Assembly (NCBI GenBank): GCA_937773555.1 | Contig: CALJVT010000006.1 | Span: 1-64,000, forward strand | DNA length: 64,000 bases | Direction: 5' to 3' | Source: an uncultured Pseudomonadales bacterium | Lineage (GTDB): Bacteria > Pseudomonadota > Gammaproteobacteria > Pseudomonadales > Balneatricaceae | Shown here: positions 44,366 through 53,900 of the stretch, piece by piece | Numbering within the stretch: the first letter of the stretch is position 1 | Layout of the letters: the number at the start of each line of letters is the position of its first letter | The notes under the pieces: generated by a model | The model's database searches: none | The model's input: the letters and a program-made list of their open reading frames with translations, nothing else | What the model was told of the DNA's origin: nothing | Translations under genes and position numbers: made by a program

Positions 44366-45523
44366 ATGAACACAGAACTTGCTATCACTCGCTTATCTAC
44401 TTCCAACCTGTCTATTACTCGGCGCACACGTGCTACGCCATTTACTAGCCGAGTAGAAGCTGCAGGGGTGCATGCCTACACTATTTATAACCACACATTA
44501 TTAGCCGCTAACTTTCGCGGTATGGAAGCAGACTATTGGCACTTGTGTGACCATGTGCAGGTGTGGGATGTCGCGGCTGAAAAGCAAGTGGCTATTAGTG
44601 GACCAGATGCATACCATTTGATCCAACTGATGACACCAAGAGACCTATCCAAAGCCCGCATTGGGCGTTGCTTTTATGTGCCACTTTGTAACCCTGAAGG
44701 TGGCATAGTTAATGACCCTATCGCCATCAAATTAACAGAAAATGATTGGTGGTTATCCATCGCTGATACTGATGTTATGTTATGGGCTCAGGGCCTAGCA
44801 ATCGGCTTTAACCTAGACGTCACTGTTACGGAACCAGATATTTGGCCTCTTGCCGTACAAGGCCCAAAAGCTGAAGATCTGATGGCTAGGGTATTTGGCG
44901 AAAGTGTACGCGACATTAAATTCTTTGGTATTAAGCCCATGTCCTACCAAGGAGTAGACATGCAGGTAGCACGCTCTGGCTGGAGCAAACAAGGTGGTTT
45001 TGAAATTTATGTGAATGACGCAAGCCTGGCTCTGCCTTTATGGGATGAGTTTTTTGAGAAAGGGCAAGATCTTAATGTGGGCCCTGGTTGCCCTAACGGA
45101 ATTGAGCGTGTTGAAAGTGGCTTATTATCGCTAGGCAACGATATGGATTATGCCACTACACCTTTCGAATGTGGTTTAGGCCAGTACGTTGATTTAGATG
45201 CAGATATTAATAGTTTATCCTTAGCAGCGCTGCGCAAGCATGTGCCTCAGAAGAAACTAATGGGCTTAGTCATTAATCAGGAGTGTACAATTTCTAATAC
45301 AGACGTCTATATTGGTGACTTATGGGTCGGTGAAATTACTAGCCAAGCCTATTCACCTAAATATGGGGTACACTTAGCGTTTGTCTTGGCTTCTTTGCCC
45401 GCTTTAGGCAATAGCTTAACACTTGACGCTCAAACCAACTTGGGTACATTGCAGGGCCAGCTGACTAGCCTACCGTTTAACTTTGAGGCTCTAGGCTTGA
45501 CTCCAAAATTATCCTCTGAATAG
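44366..45523 (+). CDS. dmdA: Dimethylsulfoniopropionate demethylase DmdA (canonical-like paralog)
   Basis: 385 residues from the ATG at 44366; a TTG 57 bp upstream would lengthen the N-terminus without support. It is close to DmdA along its length: TPFTSRVEAAG, YNHTLLAANF, HVQVWDVAAEKQVAISG, MTPRDLSKARIGRCFYVPL, VARSGWSKQGGFEIYV, NVGPGCPNGIERVESGLLSLGND and TPFECGLGQYVDLDADI all fit known DmdA. The reaction, DMSP + THF to methylthiopropionate + methyl-THF, is inferred from the family. It is 129 bp after the first copy and 18 bp before the sulfhydrylase gene. The dmdB, dmdC and dmdD genes are not in the window. Confidence 0.87.
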   Translation: MNTELAITRLSTSNLSITRRTRATPFTSRVEAAGVHAYTIYNHTLLAANFRGMEADYWHLCDHVQVWDVAAEKQVAISGPDAYHLIQLMTPRDLSKARIGRCFYVPLCNPEGGIVNDPIAIKLTENDWWLSIADTDVMLWAQGLAIGFNLDVTVTEPDIWPLAVQGPKAEDLMARVFGESVRDIKFFGIKPMSYQGVDMQVARSGWSKQGGFEIYVNDASLALPLWDEFFEKGQDLNVGPGCPNGIERVESGLLSLGNDMDYATTPFECGLGQYVDLDADINSLSLAALRKHVPQKKLMGLVINQECTISNTDVYIGDLWVGEITSQAYSPKYGVHLAFVLASLPALGNSLTLDAQTNLGTLQGQLTSLPFNFEALGLTPKLSSE

Positions 45524-45541
45524 ACCCCATAAGGCAACGCT

Positions 45542-46849
45542 ATGAGTAAATCCTCGTTTTTAGGCGCCGATACAATTGCGCTACACAGTGGCTATCAGCC
45601 AGAATCAGACCATGGCTCCAGAGCTGTACCTATTTATCAAACTACCTCCTATGTGTTTGACAGTGTAGACGAGGCATCTGCGCTCTTTAATGTGGAGCAG
45701 GGTGGCCATATATATAGCCGCATCACCAACCCCACCGTAGCTGTACTAGAGCAGCGTTTAGCAGCCTTAGAAGGTGGTGCAGGTGCTATTTGTACAGCAT
45801 CTGGAATGAGCGCTCTGTTTGTGAGCTTTTTTAGCTTATGTTCGGCAGGTGATCATATTGTCAGTGCGTCACAAATATATGGCTCTACCGCGACGCTACT
45901 TAAACATTCTCTTAAGCGATTTAACATAGACTGCACCTTTGTTGATATTAACGATCAAAAAGCAGTATCTGGGGCGATACAAGACAATACCAAATTAGTG
46001 TTTTGTGAATCTATTGGTAACCCAGGCCTTGATGTCTCTAACTTGCCGGCCATTGCCGAAACTGCTCATGCTGAGGGCATACCTTTAGTTGTGGATGCGA
46101 CTTTTGCAACACCTTTTCTGAACAACCCTATTGAGCATGGCGCCGATGTGGTGGTGCATTCAGTGACTAAGTGGATTGGTGGCCATGGTGCTGCTGTGGG
46201 TGGTGTGGTTATAGATGGGGGGAATTTTGATTGGCTTAAAAGTGGCCGATTCCCTACGCTTACCGAGCCCTATGAGCCTTTTCATGGCATGAATTTTTGG
46301 GAAGAGTTTGGCCCAGCGGCGTTAGCGATGCGTATTCGTTGTGAATCTATGCGCGACATCGGTGCTGCTATGACACCTCATAACGCATTTTTATTATTAC
46401 AGGGATTAGAAACCTTAAGCCTGCGGATGCAGCAGCATGTATCTAACGCCCAAGCCATGGTTACTTGGCTGCAACAGCATGACGCTGTTAAGTGGGTAAA
46501 CCACCCCGATATCGATGCCAACTCCCATACCAAACTGTTATTCCCAAAGGGTGCAGGCTCTATGCTCACCTTTGGTGTAAAGGGTGGCCGAGACGCTGGT
46601 GCTGCTTTTATCGACGCGTTACAACTGTCGTCAAACTTAGCCAACGTGGGGGACTCACGCACTTTGGTGCTTCATCCAGGCAGTACTACCCATTCGCGCT
46701 TAAGTGAAGCAGACTTAGTGAGCGCAGGTATCAGCGCTGACCTTATTAGGGTGTCTGTCGGTATAGAAACCCTCAAAGACATACAGGCCGATTTTAATTT
46801 GGGCTTACGCGCGGCTGCCAAGGTTTCTGCTAATAAGGCGGAGGGGTAA
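45542..46849 (+). CDS. O-acetylhomoserine sulfhydrylase/methionine gamma-lyase-type PLP enzyme
   Basis: 435 residues, Cys/Met-metabolism PLP family. PLP Lys is K210 in [11 protein letters not shown]. The 435-residue length and the insert around [20 protein letters not shown] match MetY (O-acetylhomoserine aminocarboxypropyltransferase) better than the ~400-residue methionine gamma-lyases. MetY joins O-acetylhomoserine with sulfide, or with methanethiol, to make homocysteine or methionine. Next to two DmdA genes, reuse of released methanethiol is plausible. It begins 18 bp after dmdA and ends 2 bp before the hydrolase. Confidence 0.88.
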   Translation: MSKSSFLGADTIALHSGYQPESDHGSRAVPIYQTTSYVFDSVDEASALFNVEQGGHIYSRITNPTVAVLEQRLAALEGGAGAICTASGMSALFVSFFSLCSAGDHIVSASQIYGSTATLLKHSLKRFNIDCTFVDINDQKAVSGAIQDNTKLVFCESIGNPGLDVSNLPAIAETAHAEGIPLVVDATFATPFLNNPIEHGADVVVHSVTKWIGGHGAAVGGVVIDGGNFDWLKSGRFPTLTEPYEPFHGMNFWEEFGPAALAMRIRCESMRDIGAAMTPHNAFLLLQGLETLSLRMQQHVSNAQAMVTWLQQHDAVKWVNHPDIDANSHTKLLFPKGAGSMLTFGVKGGRDAGAAFIDALQLSSNLANVGDSRTLVLHPGSTTHSRLSEADLVSAGISADLIRVSVGIETLKDIQADFNLGLRAAAKVSANKAEG

Positions 46850-46851
46850 CT

Positions 46852-47652
46852 GTGTATATTGAAGTTGATAACGCCAACACGTTTATTGCCACCGGTGGTA
46901 AACCTTTTGATCCAAATTTACCTACAGTGGTGCTGTTGCACGGCTCGGGAACCGACCATCGCGGATGGGCTTTGCAGGCGCGCTGGTTTGCCTTTCATGG
47001 ATATAGTGTATTCGCACCAGACTTTCCTGCCCACAGCTTATCAGGTGGTGAAGCACTCACTAGCATTGAATCTATGGGGGCTTGGCTTATTAGGGCTTTG
47101 GATACAGCTAAGGTCACCAAGGTGCACCTCATCGGTCACTCCCAAGGTTTCCTTGTTGCATTAGAGGCTGCCTCGTTGCTAGGAGATCGTCTTAAATCTG
47201 TAATGGCACTTGCCACAGCAAGCGCAATACCTGTAAACCCTGCGTTAGTAGAAATGGCACAAACAAATCCTACGGCGGCTGCAGAGATGATGCTGCAGTG
47301 GGGCTTCGGTAATCAAAGCCAATATGGCGCTAGCGCTGTACCCGGAATGCAGCCTATAGGCATTGGTGCTCGCATTATGGCCAACAACCCCTTAGCTACA
47401 GACCTGTCAGCGTGCAATGCCTATACTCAAGGGGAACAAAGAGCCCAAAAACTAGCCAGCGCAGGTTGCCCTAGTTGTGTGATTCTGGCGGAAAAAGACC
47501 GTATGACCCCTACAAAAGAGGGTTTAAAGCTAGCACAAGATCTAAATACACAGGCGCAAGTGGTTAAGGAAATGGGGCATATGTTGCCTATGGAAGCACC
47601 AAAAGAAAGCCTTTATTTTATGAAAAAATTTATCCAATCGGTAGAGAAATAG
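46852..47652 (+). CDS. Alpha/beta hydrolase
   Basis: 266 residues, GTG start with GGAGGGG upstream and a 2-bp gap from the preceding gene. Fold features: LLHGSGTDHRGW (oxyanion His-Gly), nucleophile elbow GHSQG, Asp in ILAEKDRMTP and His in MGHMLPMEAP. No signal peptide. It sits between the sulfhydrylase and the FadN-like gene; a thioesterase or C-C hydrolase acting in the same pathway is possible but cannot be read from the sequence. Confidence 0.85.
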   Translation: MYIEVDNANTFIATGGKPFDPNLPTVVLLHGSGTDHRGWALQARWFAFHGYSVFAPDFPAHSLSGGEALTSIESMGAWLIRALDTAKVTKVHLIGHSQGFLVALEAASLLGDRLKSVMALATASAIPVNPALVEMAQTNPTAAAEMMLQWGFGNQSQYGASAVPGMQPIGIGARIMANNPLATDLSACNAYTQGEQRAQKLASAGCPSCVILAEKDRMTPTKEGLKLAQDLNTQAQVVKEMGHMLPMEAPKESLYFMKKFIQSVEK

Positions 47653-47654
47653 TC

Positions 47655-49985
47655 ATGGCCAAGCTCATTAATAATTCATTATCTGCAAAATCACCCATTA
47701 AAAAGGTGGCCGTTATTGGTGCCGGCACTATGGGTGCGGGCATTGCTGGCCAAGTGGCTAACGCAGGTGTCGAGGTTTGGCTATTAGATTTGCCCAGTTC
47801 TGGCGACAGCGTTAACGCACTAGCAGAGCGTGGTTTTAAACGTCTAAAAAACTTAAACTCTCCAGGCTTAATGAGTAACGAAGCAGGCCAACTCATTCAC
47901 TGTGGCAACACAGAAGACGACTTTGCACAGCTTGCTAATTGTGACTGGATTGCAGAAGCGGTAGTTGAGCGTTTGGACGTAAAGCAGGCCCTATACCAGC
48001 GCATTGATGCGATTACAGGGCCAGACACCATCGTCACTTCCAACACATCAACCATTCCAATTAGTCTACTCACTAAAGGGATGCCACAGGCGTTTTGTGA
48101 GCGCTTTGCCATTACCCACTTTTTTAACCCGGTGCGTTTTATGCGCTTGTTAGAACTGGTGCGGGGCGAACACACCCGTGACGATGTCATCGATACTTTA
48201 GATGAGTTTTGTGAAAGTAACTTGGGTAAAGGCGTTGTGGTATGTGAAGACACTCCAGGATTTCTGGGCAACCGTGTAGGCGTATTTGCCATACAATGTG
48301 CCTTACATACCGCCTTTAACATGAACTTATCTCCCGCTGAAGCTGATGCTTTATTTGGACGTCCAATGGGCATCCCTAAAACGGGCGTGTTTGGTTTATA
48401 CGATTTAATAGGTATCGACCTCATGGCAGACGTTGCCAAGAGTCTACAAAGTATCTTGCCAGCAGGTGATGAGTTCCATCAATACGCACAACCTATTGCC
48501 CTAATGACCCAAATGGTTGTTAACGGACAAACAGGCAATAAAGGTGGTCAAGGTTTTTACCGAGACACCGAATCGGGTAAAGAAGTGTTGAACTTGGCTA
48601 ATGGGGTATACCAACCAACAAGCCGTTTACAATTGCCCTTGGCACAAAAAGCCGAAGCCCATGGCGTAGCTGAACTGTTAGACGATGACAGTGCATATGG
48701 GCGCTTTGCATGGCAGGTGTTGTCTAGCACGCTAAACTACGCAGCGTCACTTATTCCAGAAATTGGCAGTAACATATTACCCATTGATGACGCTATGAAG
48801 CTAGGCTACAACTGGATTTATGGCCCGTTTGAACTGTTAGACCAAATTGGCGCTCAACGGGTTGTTGAGCGCATGCAACAAGAAGATCGTGAAGTAGCAC
48901 CTATGCTATTACTGGCCGCTAAGACACAGGGTTTTTACCAGGTCATAGATGAGCAATTATGTAGTTTAGATCAATGTGGCGACTATGTTGCTATTAAGCG
49001 ACCATCTGGGGTGCTGCGCTTTTCTGAACTACGCCAAACTTTAACACCTGAATACAGCAATGCTAAAGCCAGCTGGTTTGTGCACGATGATGCCGCTATT
49101 GTAGAGTTTCACTCAAAGGCTAACGCACTAGACAAAGACTCTATGGATGTTATTCGCCACGCTCTAGAGCAAGCCGAAAAACGCCAGTTACGCGGCGTTG
49201 TGCTACATAATGACGCACAACACTTTTCATGTGGGGTTAATTTAACAGCCTTTCGTGGGTTCTTTGAAACAGAAAATTACACCGGCATAGACCATTTTCT
49301 TAATTATTTCCAACAAACTATGCATGCAATAAACACCTGTCCATTACCGGTTATTGCAGCGCCTGCTGGCATGTCTATTGGCGGTGGTTTTGAAGTGGTG
49401 TTAGCTGCTGATCACGTTATTGGACATGCCAACTCAGTTATGGGCCTAGTAGAAGCCAGTGTAGGCGTAGTTCCAGGGGGTGGTGGCTGTAAAGAATACC
49501 TCTACCGCTGGTATGAAGTTCTGGGCGACATAAAAGCAGCAGCATGGAAAGCGTTTATGCTTGTCGGTTATGGCTGGACAGCAAAATCACCTATAGAGGC
49601 CACAGAACAGGCAATGCTTTACCCCGAAGATCAATACATGATGAATCGAGATCGTTTGTTAAGTGAAGCCTTAACGCAGCTTGATAAGGTAAAAAAAGCA
49701 AAGCCACGCAAACCACTGCCTATGGCCGGTGAGGACACCTATCGTGAAATGATGGACTGGTTATTTGAGGCTGAAGATCAGCAGAAGATCACCTCCCATG
49801 ATGTGGCCGTTGGGTCTGAGCTTGCGCGCATCTTTACTGGGGGCAAAATAAAGCCCAATACAATGATGAGTGAGCAGGACTTATTTGACTTAGAACGAGA
49901 GTCTTTTTTGCGTTTGGCGAAATCTAGTGCTACTCAGGCACGCATTGTAAGCATGTTAGATCAAGGTAGCCCAATCAGAAACTAA
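47655..49985 (+). CDS. FadN-like 3-hydroxyacyl-CoA dehydrogenase/enoyl-CoA hydratase
   Basis: 776 residues. The dehydrogenase part is N-terminal: NAD motif AVIGAGTMGAGIAG (~19-32), catalytic His in ITHFFNPVRFMRLLELV, and a second helical domain to ~410. The crotonase part is C-terminal (~480-690): HFSCGVNLTAF and VEASVGVVPGGGG. This order is that of Bacillus FadN rather than E. coli FadB, where the hydratase comes first. Reactions: hydration of an enoyl-CoA and oxidation of the 3-hydroxyacyl-CoA. In this cluster it could process a short branched or methylthio-acyl-CoA. It is the last gene of the plus-strand cluster. Confidence 0.9.
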   Translation: MAKLINNSLSAKSPIKKVAVIGAGTMGAGIAGQVANAGVEVWLLDLPSSGDSVNALAERGFKRLKNLNSPGLMSNEAGQLIHCGNTEDDFAQLANCDWIAEAVVERLDVKQALYQRIDAITGPDTIVTSNTSTIPISLLTKGMPQAFCERFAITHFFNPVRFMRLLELVRGEHTRDDVIDTLDEFCESNLGKGVVVCEDTPGFLGNRVGVFAIQCALHTAFNMNLSPAEADALFGRPMGIPKTGVFGLYDLIGIDLMADVAKSLQSILPAGDEFHQYAQPIALMTQMVVNGQTGNKGGQGFYRDTESGKEVLNLANGVYQPTSRLQLPLAQKAEAHGVAELLDDDSAYGRFAWQVLSSTLNYAASLIPEIGSNILPIDDAMKLGYNWIYGPFELLDQIGAQRVVERMQQEDREVAPMLLLAAKTQGFYQVIDEQLCSLDQCGDYVAIKRPSGVLRFSELRQTLTPEYSNAKASWFVHDDAAIVEFHSKANALDKDSMDVIRHALEQAEKRQLRGVVLHNDAQHFSCGVNLTAFRGFFETENYTGIDHFLNYFQQTMHAINTCPLPVIAAPAGMSIGGGFEVVLAADHVIGHANSVMGLVEASVGVVPGGGGCKEYLYRWYEVLGDIKAAAWKAFMLVGYGWTAKSPIEATEQAMLYPEDQYMMNRDRLLSEALTQLDKVKKAKPRKPLPMAGEDTYREMMDWLFEAEDQQKITSHDVAVGSELARIFTGGKIKPNTMMSEQDLFDLERESFLRLAKSSATQARIVSMLDQGSPIRN

Positions 49986-50060
49986 TCCACTAATAGAGTG
50001 TTTCAGGTTTCACTTGAACTAGCGTGTATGGCATAAAAGAGCTGGCTAATAAGCTGGCTT

Positions 50061-50939
50061 TTATATCAGTCTACGTTGCGACTTTAATGGGAAAGCAGTT
50101 CTTATTGCCTGTAAATGATCAAGGTTAATACGTGCCAAAGCTACACCAGGCCCTTCCCCCAGCTCTACTAAAATTTCGCCCCAAGGGTCAATAATCATTG
50201 AATGCCCATAGGTTTGCCGATGATCATGCTGACCGCCGTGAGATGCTGCCAGAATATAACATTGGGTCTCAATGGCTCGGGCACGTAAAAGAATGTGCCA
50301 GTGTGCTTGGCCTGTAGTTTTGGTAAAGGCTGCAGCATTAACGATTATTTGGGCGCCTAAATCTACCAGCTTTGCATGAATTTCAGCAAAGCGTAAATCA
50401 TAACAAATGGTCAACCCCACCTTACCTACAGGCGTGTCGATTACGACCAGCTCATCACCAGCCTCAAAGGTATCAGATTCACGGTAACTACCATGGCTGT
50501 CGGCAATGTCCACATCAAACATATGAATTTTATCGTAGCGAGCGACCTCAGCTCCCTCGTGGTCGTAAACAAAACAGGCCGAACGTACCTTTTTGAAATC
50601 GCTTATACCCCCCTGGCAGGGTATAGTGCCGCCAATGAGCCAAACTTTGTTAGCCTGGGCTTGCTGTGATAACCACAAACGCAGACCGCTCTTCGGTATA
50701 GACGCTTCCGCGCCATAAGACACCATTTGAGGGTCACCAAACACTGCAAAGCTCTCGGGCAACATAATAAGCTTTGCTCCTTGCAGCGCAGCACGTTGAA
50801 TCTGTAATGCAGCTTCACTTAGATTGTCTTTTACACTAAGCTTACTAACCAGTTGCACCACCGCTACAGCTGGGCCTGGGCCAGTTAAATTAACAACTTG
50901 ATTAACCCTTGGTCCAGACTCACTCAATGGAGATGACAT
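50061..50939 (-). CDS. Nitrilase-family amidase (Nit1-like)
   Basis: 292 residues from the ATG at 50939, which follows AGGAG; it overlaps the yhdP 3' end by 20 bp. The catalytic triad of the carbon-nitrogen hydrolase family is visible: Glu in LPESFAVFGDP, Lys in YDKIHMFDVD and Cys in LTICYDLRFAEI. The HMFDVDI spelling places it near the NIT1/2 or deaminated-glutathione amidase group. It is likely a cytosolic metabolite-repair or omega-amidase enzyme. It is last in the minus-strand yhdP-rng-mre block and convergent with the FadN-like gene. Confidence 0.88.
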   Translation of the reverse strand: MSSPLSESGPRVNQVVNLTGPGPAVAVVQLVSKLSVKDNLSEAALQIQRAALQGAKLIMLPESFAVFGDPQMVSYGAEASIPKSGLRLWLSQQAQANKVWLIGGTIPCQGGISDFKKVRSACFVYDHEGAEVARYDKIHMFDVDIADSHGSYRESDTFEAGDELVVIDTPVGKVGLTICYDLRFAEIHAKLVDLGAQIIVNAAAFTKTTGQAHWHILLRARAIETQCYILAASHGGQHDHRQTYGHSMIIDPWGEILVELGEGPGVALARINLDHLQAIRTAFPLKSQRRLI

Positions 50940-53900
50940 TGTCAATGCGCTCCTGCACAGATTGTTTTTGGTAGTCTTTGTCAAACATCTTCACCAGCTT
51001 CACATCTGGGTTATCAAGAGAGCCCGCCACACGGTAGCGGGCACTAGTAAAGGTAGATAGTTCATCACCAATGAGTTTATTAACCACATAAATCATACTC
51101 CCCAGCTGCGGCAGACCAGCAATTAAGGCTGCTAAAGGCAGTTTATCTGCCACTGGTAAGGTCACTATTAGATTGTTGTCCACTTGTCGCTGGTTAAAAT
51201 CAATCCAGCCGTCCATCGATAGATTTAAGGTTGCAGACTTTATGGTTGAAGGTGACACTGTGGCTGCAAAACCGTGATCAAAGCGATAGTGTGCGGCCAA
51301 ACTGTCAAAGCTAAAACCAGGTTGGATAATGTCAGAAAAGTCGAGTTTAACTCGCTTCACCAACCGACTCATATCAAACAGAGCTAAAACCCTTAGGCTC
51401 TTAGCTGCATTGGGTGAAGAGGAAAAACTGCCTTTCTTAAGTCGTAGTCCTAAATCACCACTGACTTCTTTTAACGCAAAGGCTAAAGGCGAGCGGGGCC
51501 AATCTAACTGCACTTCAATTGCAGAAGTCTCAGCAACAACTGCTGGATCATAACCCCAGTCTGTTAGCAGACTCCTCATATCCTTAGATTCAGCGCGGCC
51601 AGTAAACTGGGTGCGATGAACCCCATCTACTTTATCCCAAATTAAATTACCTTGCAGGTGACTGTGGCGAATGTCAGCATCTAGATCATGCACGTTAACC
51701 TGATCACCTTGGCGCCGAGCTTTAAACTGCCATTGGCCAAACGAATCACCATTTTTGACTAGTTTATCGATCGATACGTCAGCGTCTATAAGTTGGTTTG
51801 GATCAATGTTTTCTAGTAGGTCAACATTGTCAGTTGTTTCCGATGCGGGCTCTGGAAAGTTTAAATAAGCGTAATCAATATGAACCAATAGTGGGAGGCC
51901 TGCGCCCATATAATCTACTTTGCCTGCTATTTGTTCCGACACCAGCTGCGCACGCCAGGGCTGAAGAGGCAACAAGCCATCGTCTTCTGCAAGAGGCAAC
52001 AAGCTCAGCGTGGCTTGATCAATCTCTAAGCCCAACCCAGTCGCACGTGTTATGTCCACATTTATTTGTGGCAATGCTGAAGCTACTGACAGATTGTTTA
52101 GGTTCGCCCACCAGGGTTTAATACGCGTTTGATAAACTGCCCACCAAGAGTCAATGTCAACATCATCGAGTTGCCCATCAACTACCCATTGCCCGTTTTG
52201 TGCCCAATCAACAGTGTTTTGAAAAGCCACATTTGCACCCAATAAGGTCAAACCGTTTGAGTTCACGTTTGGACCCAGCTTAACGGCAACCTGATGCTGA
52301 TCTATACTGGCATACCAGTTTTGGTAATCGTCTTGCCAGTGACCCAATAACTGGAGCTGTTGTAGTTGATTCAAAGGTTCAGGCAGGTCTAAATCTGCTT
52401 TAGTTAGATCTAGCTCTGCACTGAGCAAACTGCAGCTTGTGGTGGCTTGAGTGCAGGTGGACAATCTCGCCACAAAGGGCAGTGCTCCCGGAATTTCGTG
52501 CACCCAAGGCTGGTTAAGTTTTGTTGCTAAGTAATGTGGTGGTAGTCGCCCTTCAAATTCCATTGTTAAATGATCTTGTTTTACCCTTGCGTTAACGTTA
52601 GCTTGGTGCAAAATTGGTTGAGGAATCTTCGACAACCAAGGGCTCTCAAGATCAATTTCAGATAGCCGCTTAAAAGTGATTAATTGGCCATCTATAAGTC
52701 CGTTACCAGCGATAGGGCCCATACCTGCATCAGCAGAAGCTAACCCAACTTCAACCTCAACATGGCGTAAATCAGCTTGCAAAGGTGCCCAATACCCACT
52801 GAGATTCTTACTAGACAAGCTAAGGTCGTAGCTTGGGTCTGATTGATGACCGAGAGGGATTGCAAAACTGCCAGCTAAAGACACTTTGCCTAGGGGTTTT
52901 AGCGCCCGCAGCCATGGTGGTAAGTTAACATTCAGCGGCAGGTCTTCAGCTAAAGCCATCATCTTCTCAGCTTCACCTGCTATCTGCCCATTCACTCTTA
53001 TATAACGGTTTTTTATCTCTGTGGCTTGGTAGACAGGCACTTCAACTTGCCAACCTTTCAGCGATTGGGTCATGAGACCTTGATCCAAAGACCCCGCCAC
53101 AGCATCTACCAATACGCGCTTATGGTTCACTGTAAGCGTGGCTTTTAGCCCTGTCACTTGGGGCCACTGGGCATGGTAACTAAAGCTTGGGGCCTCCACC
53201 TGTGCCGCAATAGGCATTGTTCTTGCCCTATCACCAGATGCACCATTTAACTTTCCTGGCCGACCATTGTAAATGAGCGCAGCCTCAGTCACTGTGCCAA
53301 CCGGTGATGCCGTTGATATCCAAGCACCCAGTTTTTTACCCAGCACAATATCTGGCAACATACCGGGCAATTGACCTAGATCTATATTTTGCATTCCCAA
53401 AGCTAACTGTATAAAGGGCTCTGAGGTTGAGCCTTTGCGAGGGAAAGAACCTGCCATAGATAGATTAATATGGCCTTGGTTAAGCTTAGCAACCATATTA
53501 GACGAGCTAAAACGATTGGCTAAGGCACCATAGTGCCAATTAAACTCACCTTGAATGTCACCGAATTTCCAGGGTGTAGAAGTGAGCTTGGTGAGGTGTA
53601 AATGAACGCCATCCGTATCATCAATGATCACCTTGCCACCATAACGATTAAGCCAAATATGGCCGTCAACCTGCTTTATTTCTGGCACACCCAACCATGC
53701 CCCTACACTCACTTGCTGCAGCTTACCGTTGACTAGGAATTCCTTAGGCTGGTTGCTATCTAACTTTAACTGAGCTTGATTTAACCAACCTTTTGGAGCG
53801 AGTGACTGGATCGGTAAATTGATCTTTACTGGCATGCCTTTAATGGTGTTGAGCAGCTTTTGCATATTGGCTAAATGGAGCTTAGGGCTAGCCAACCAGA

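Noticed and set aside
49986-50060. Repeat of AGCTGGCT between the FadN-like and nitrilase genes as a terminator
   Set aside because: It is a direct, not inverted, repeat and does not form a stem.
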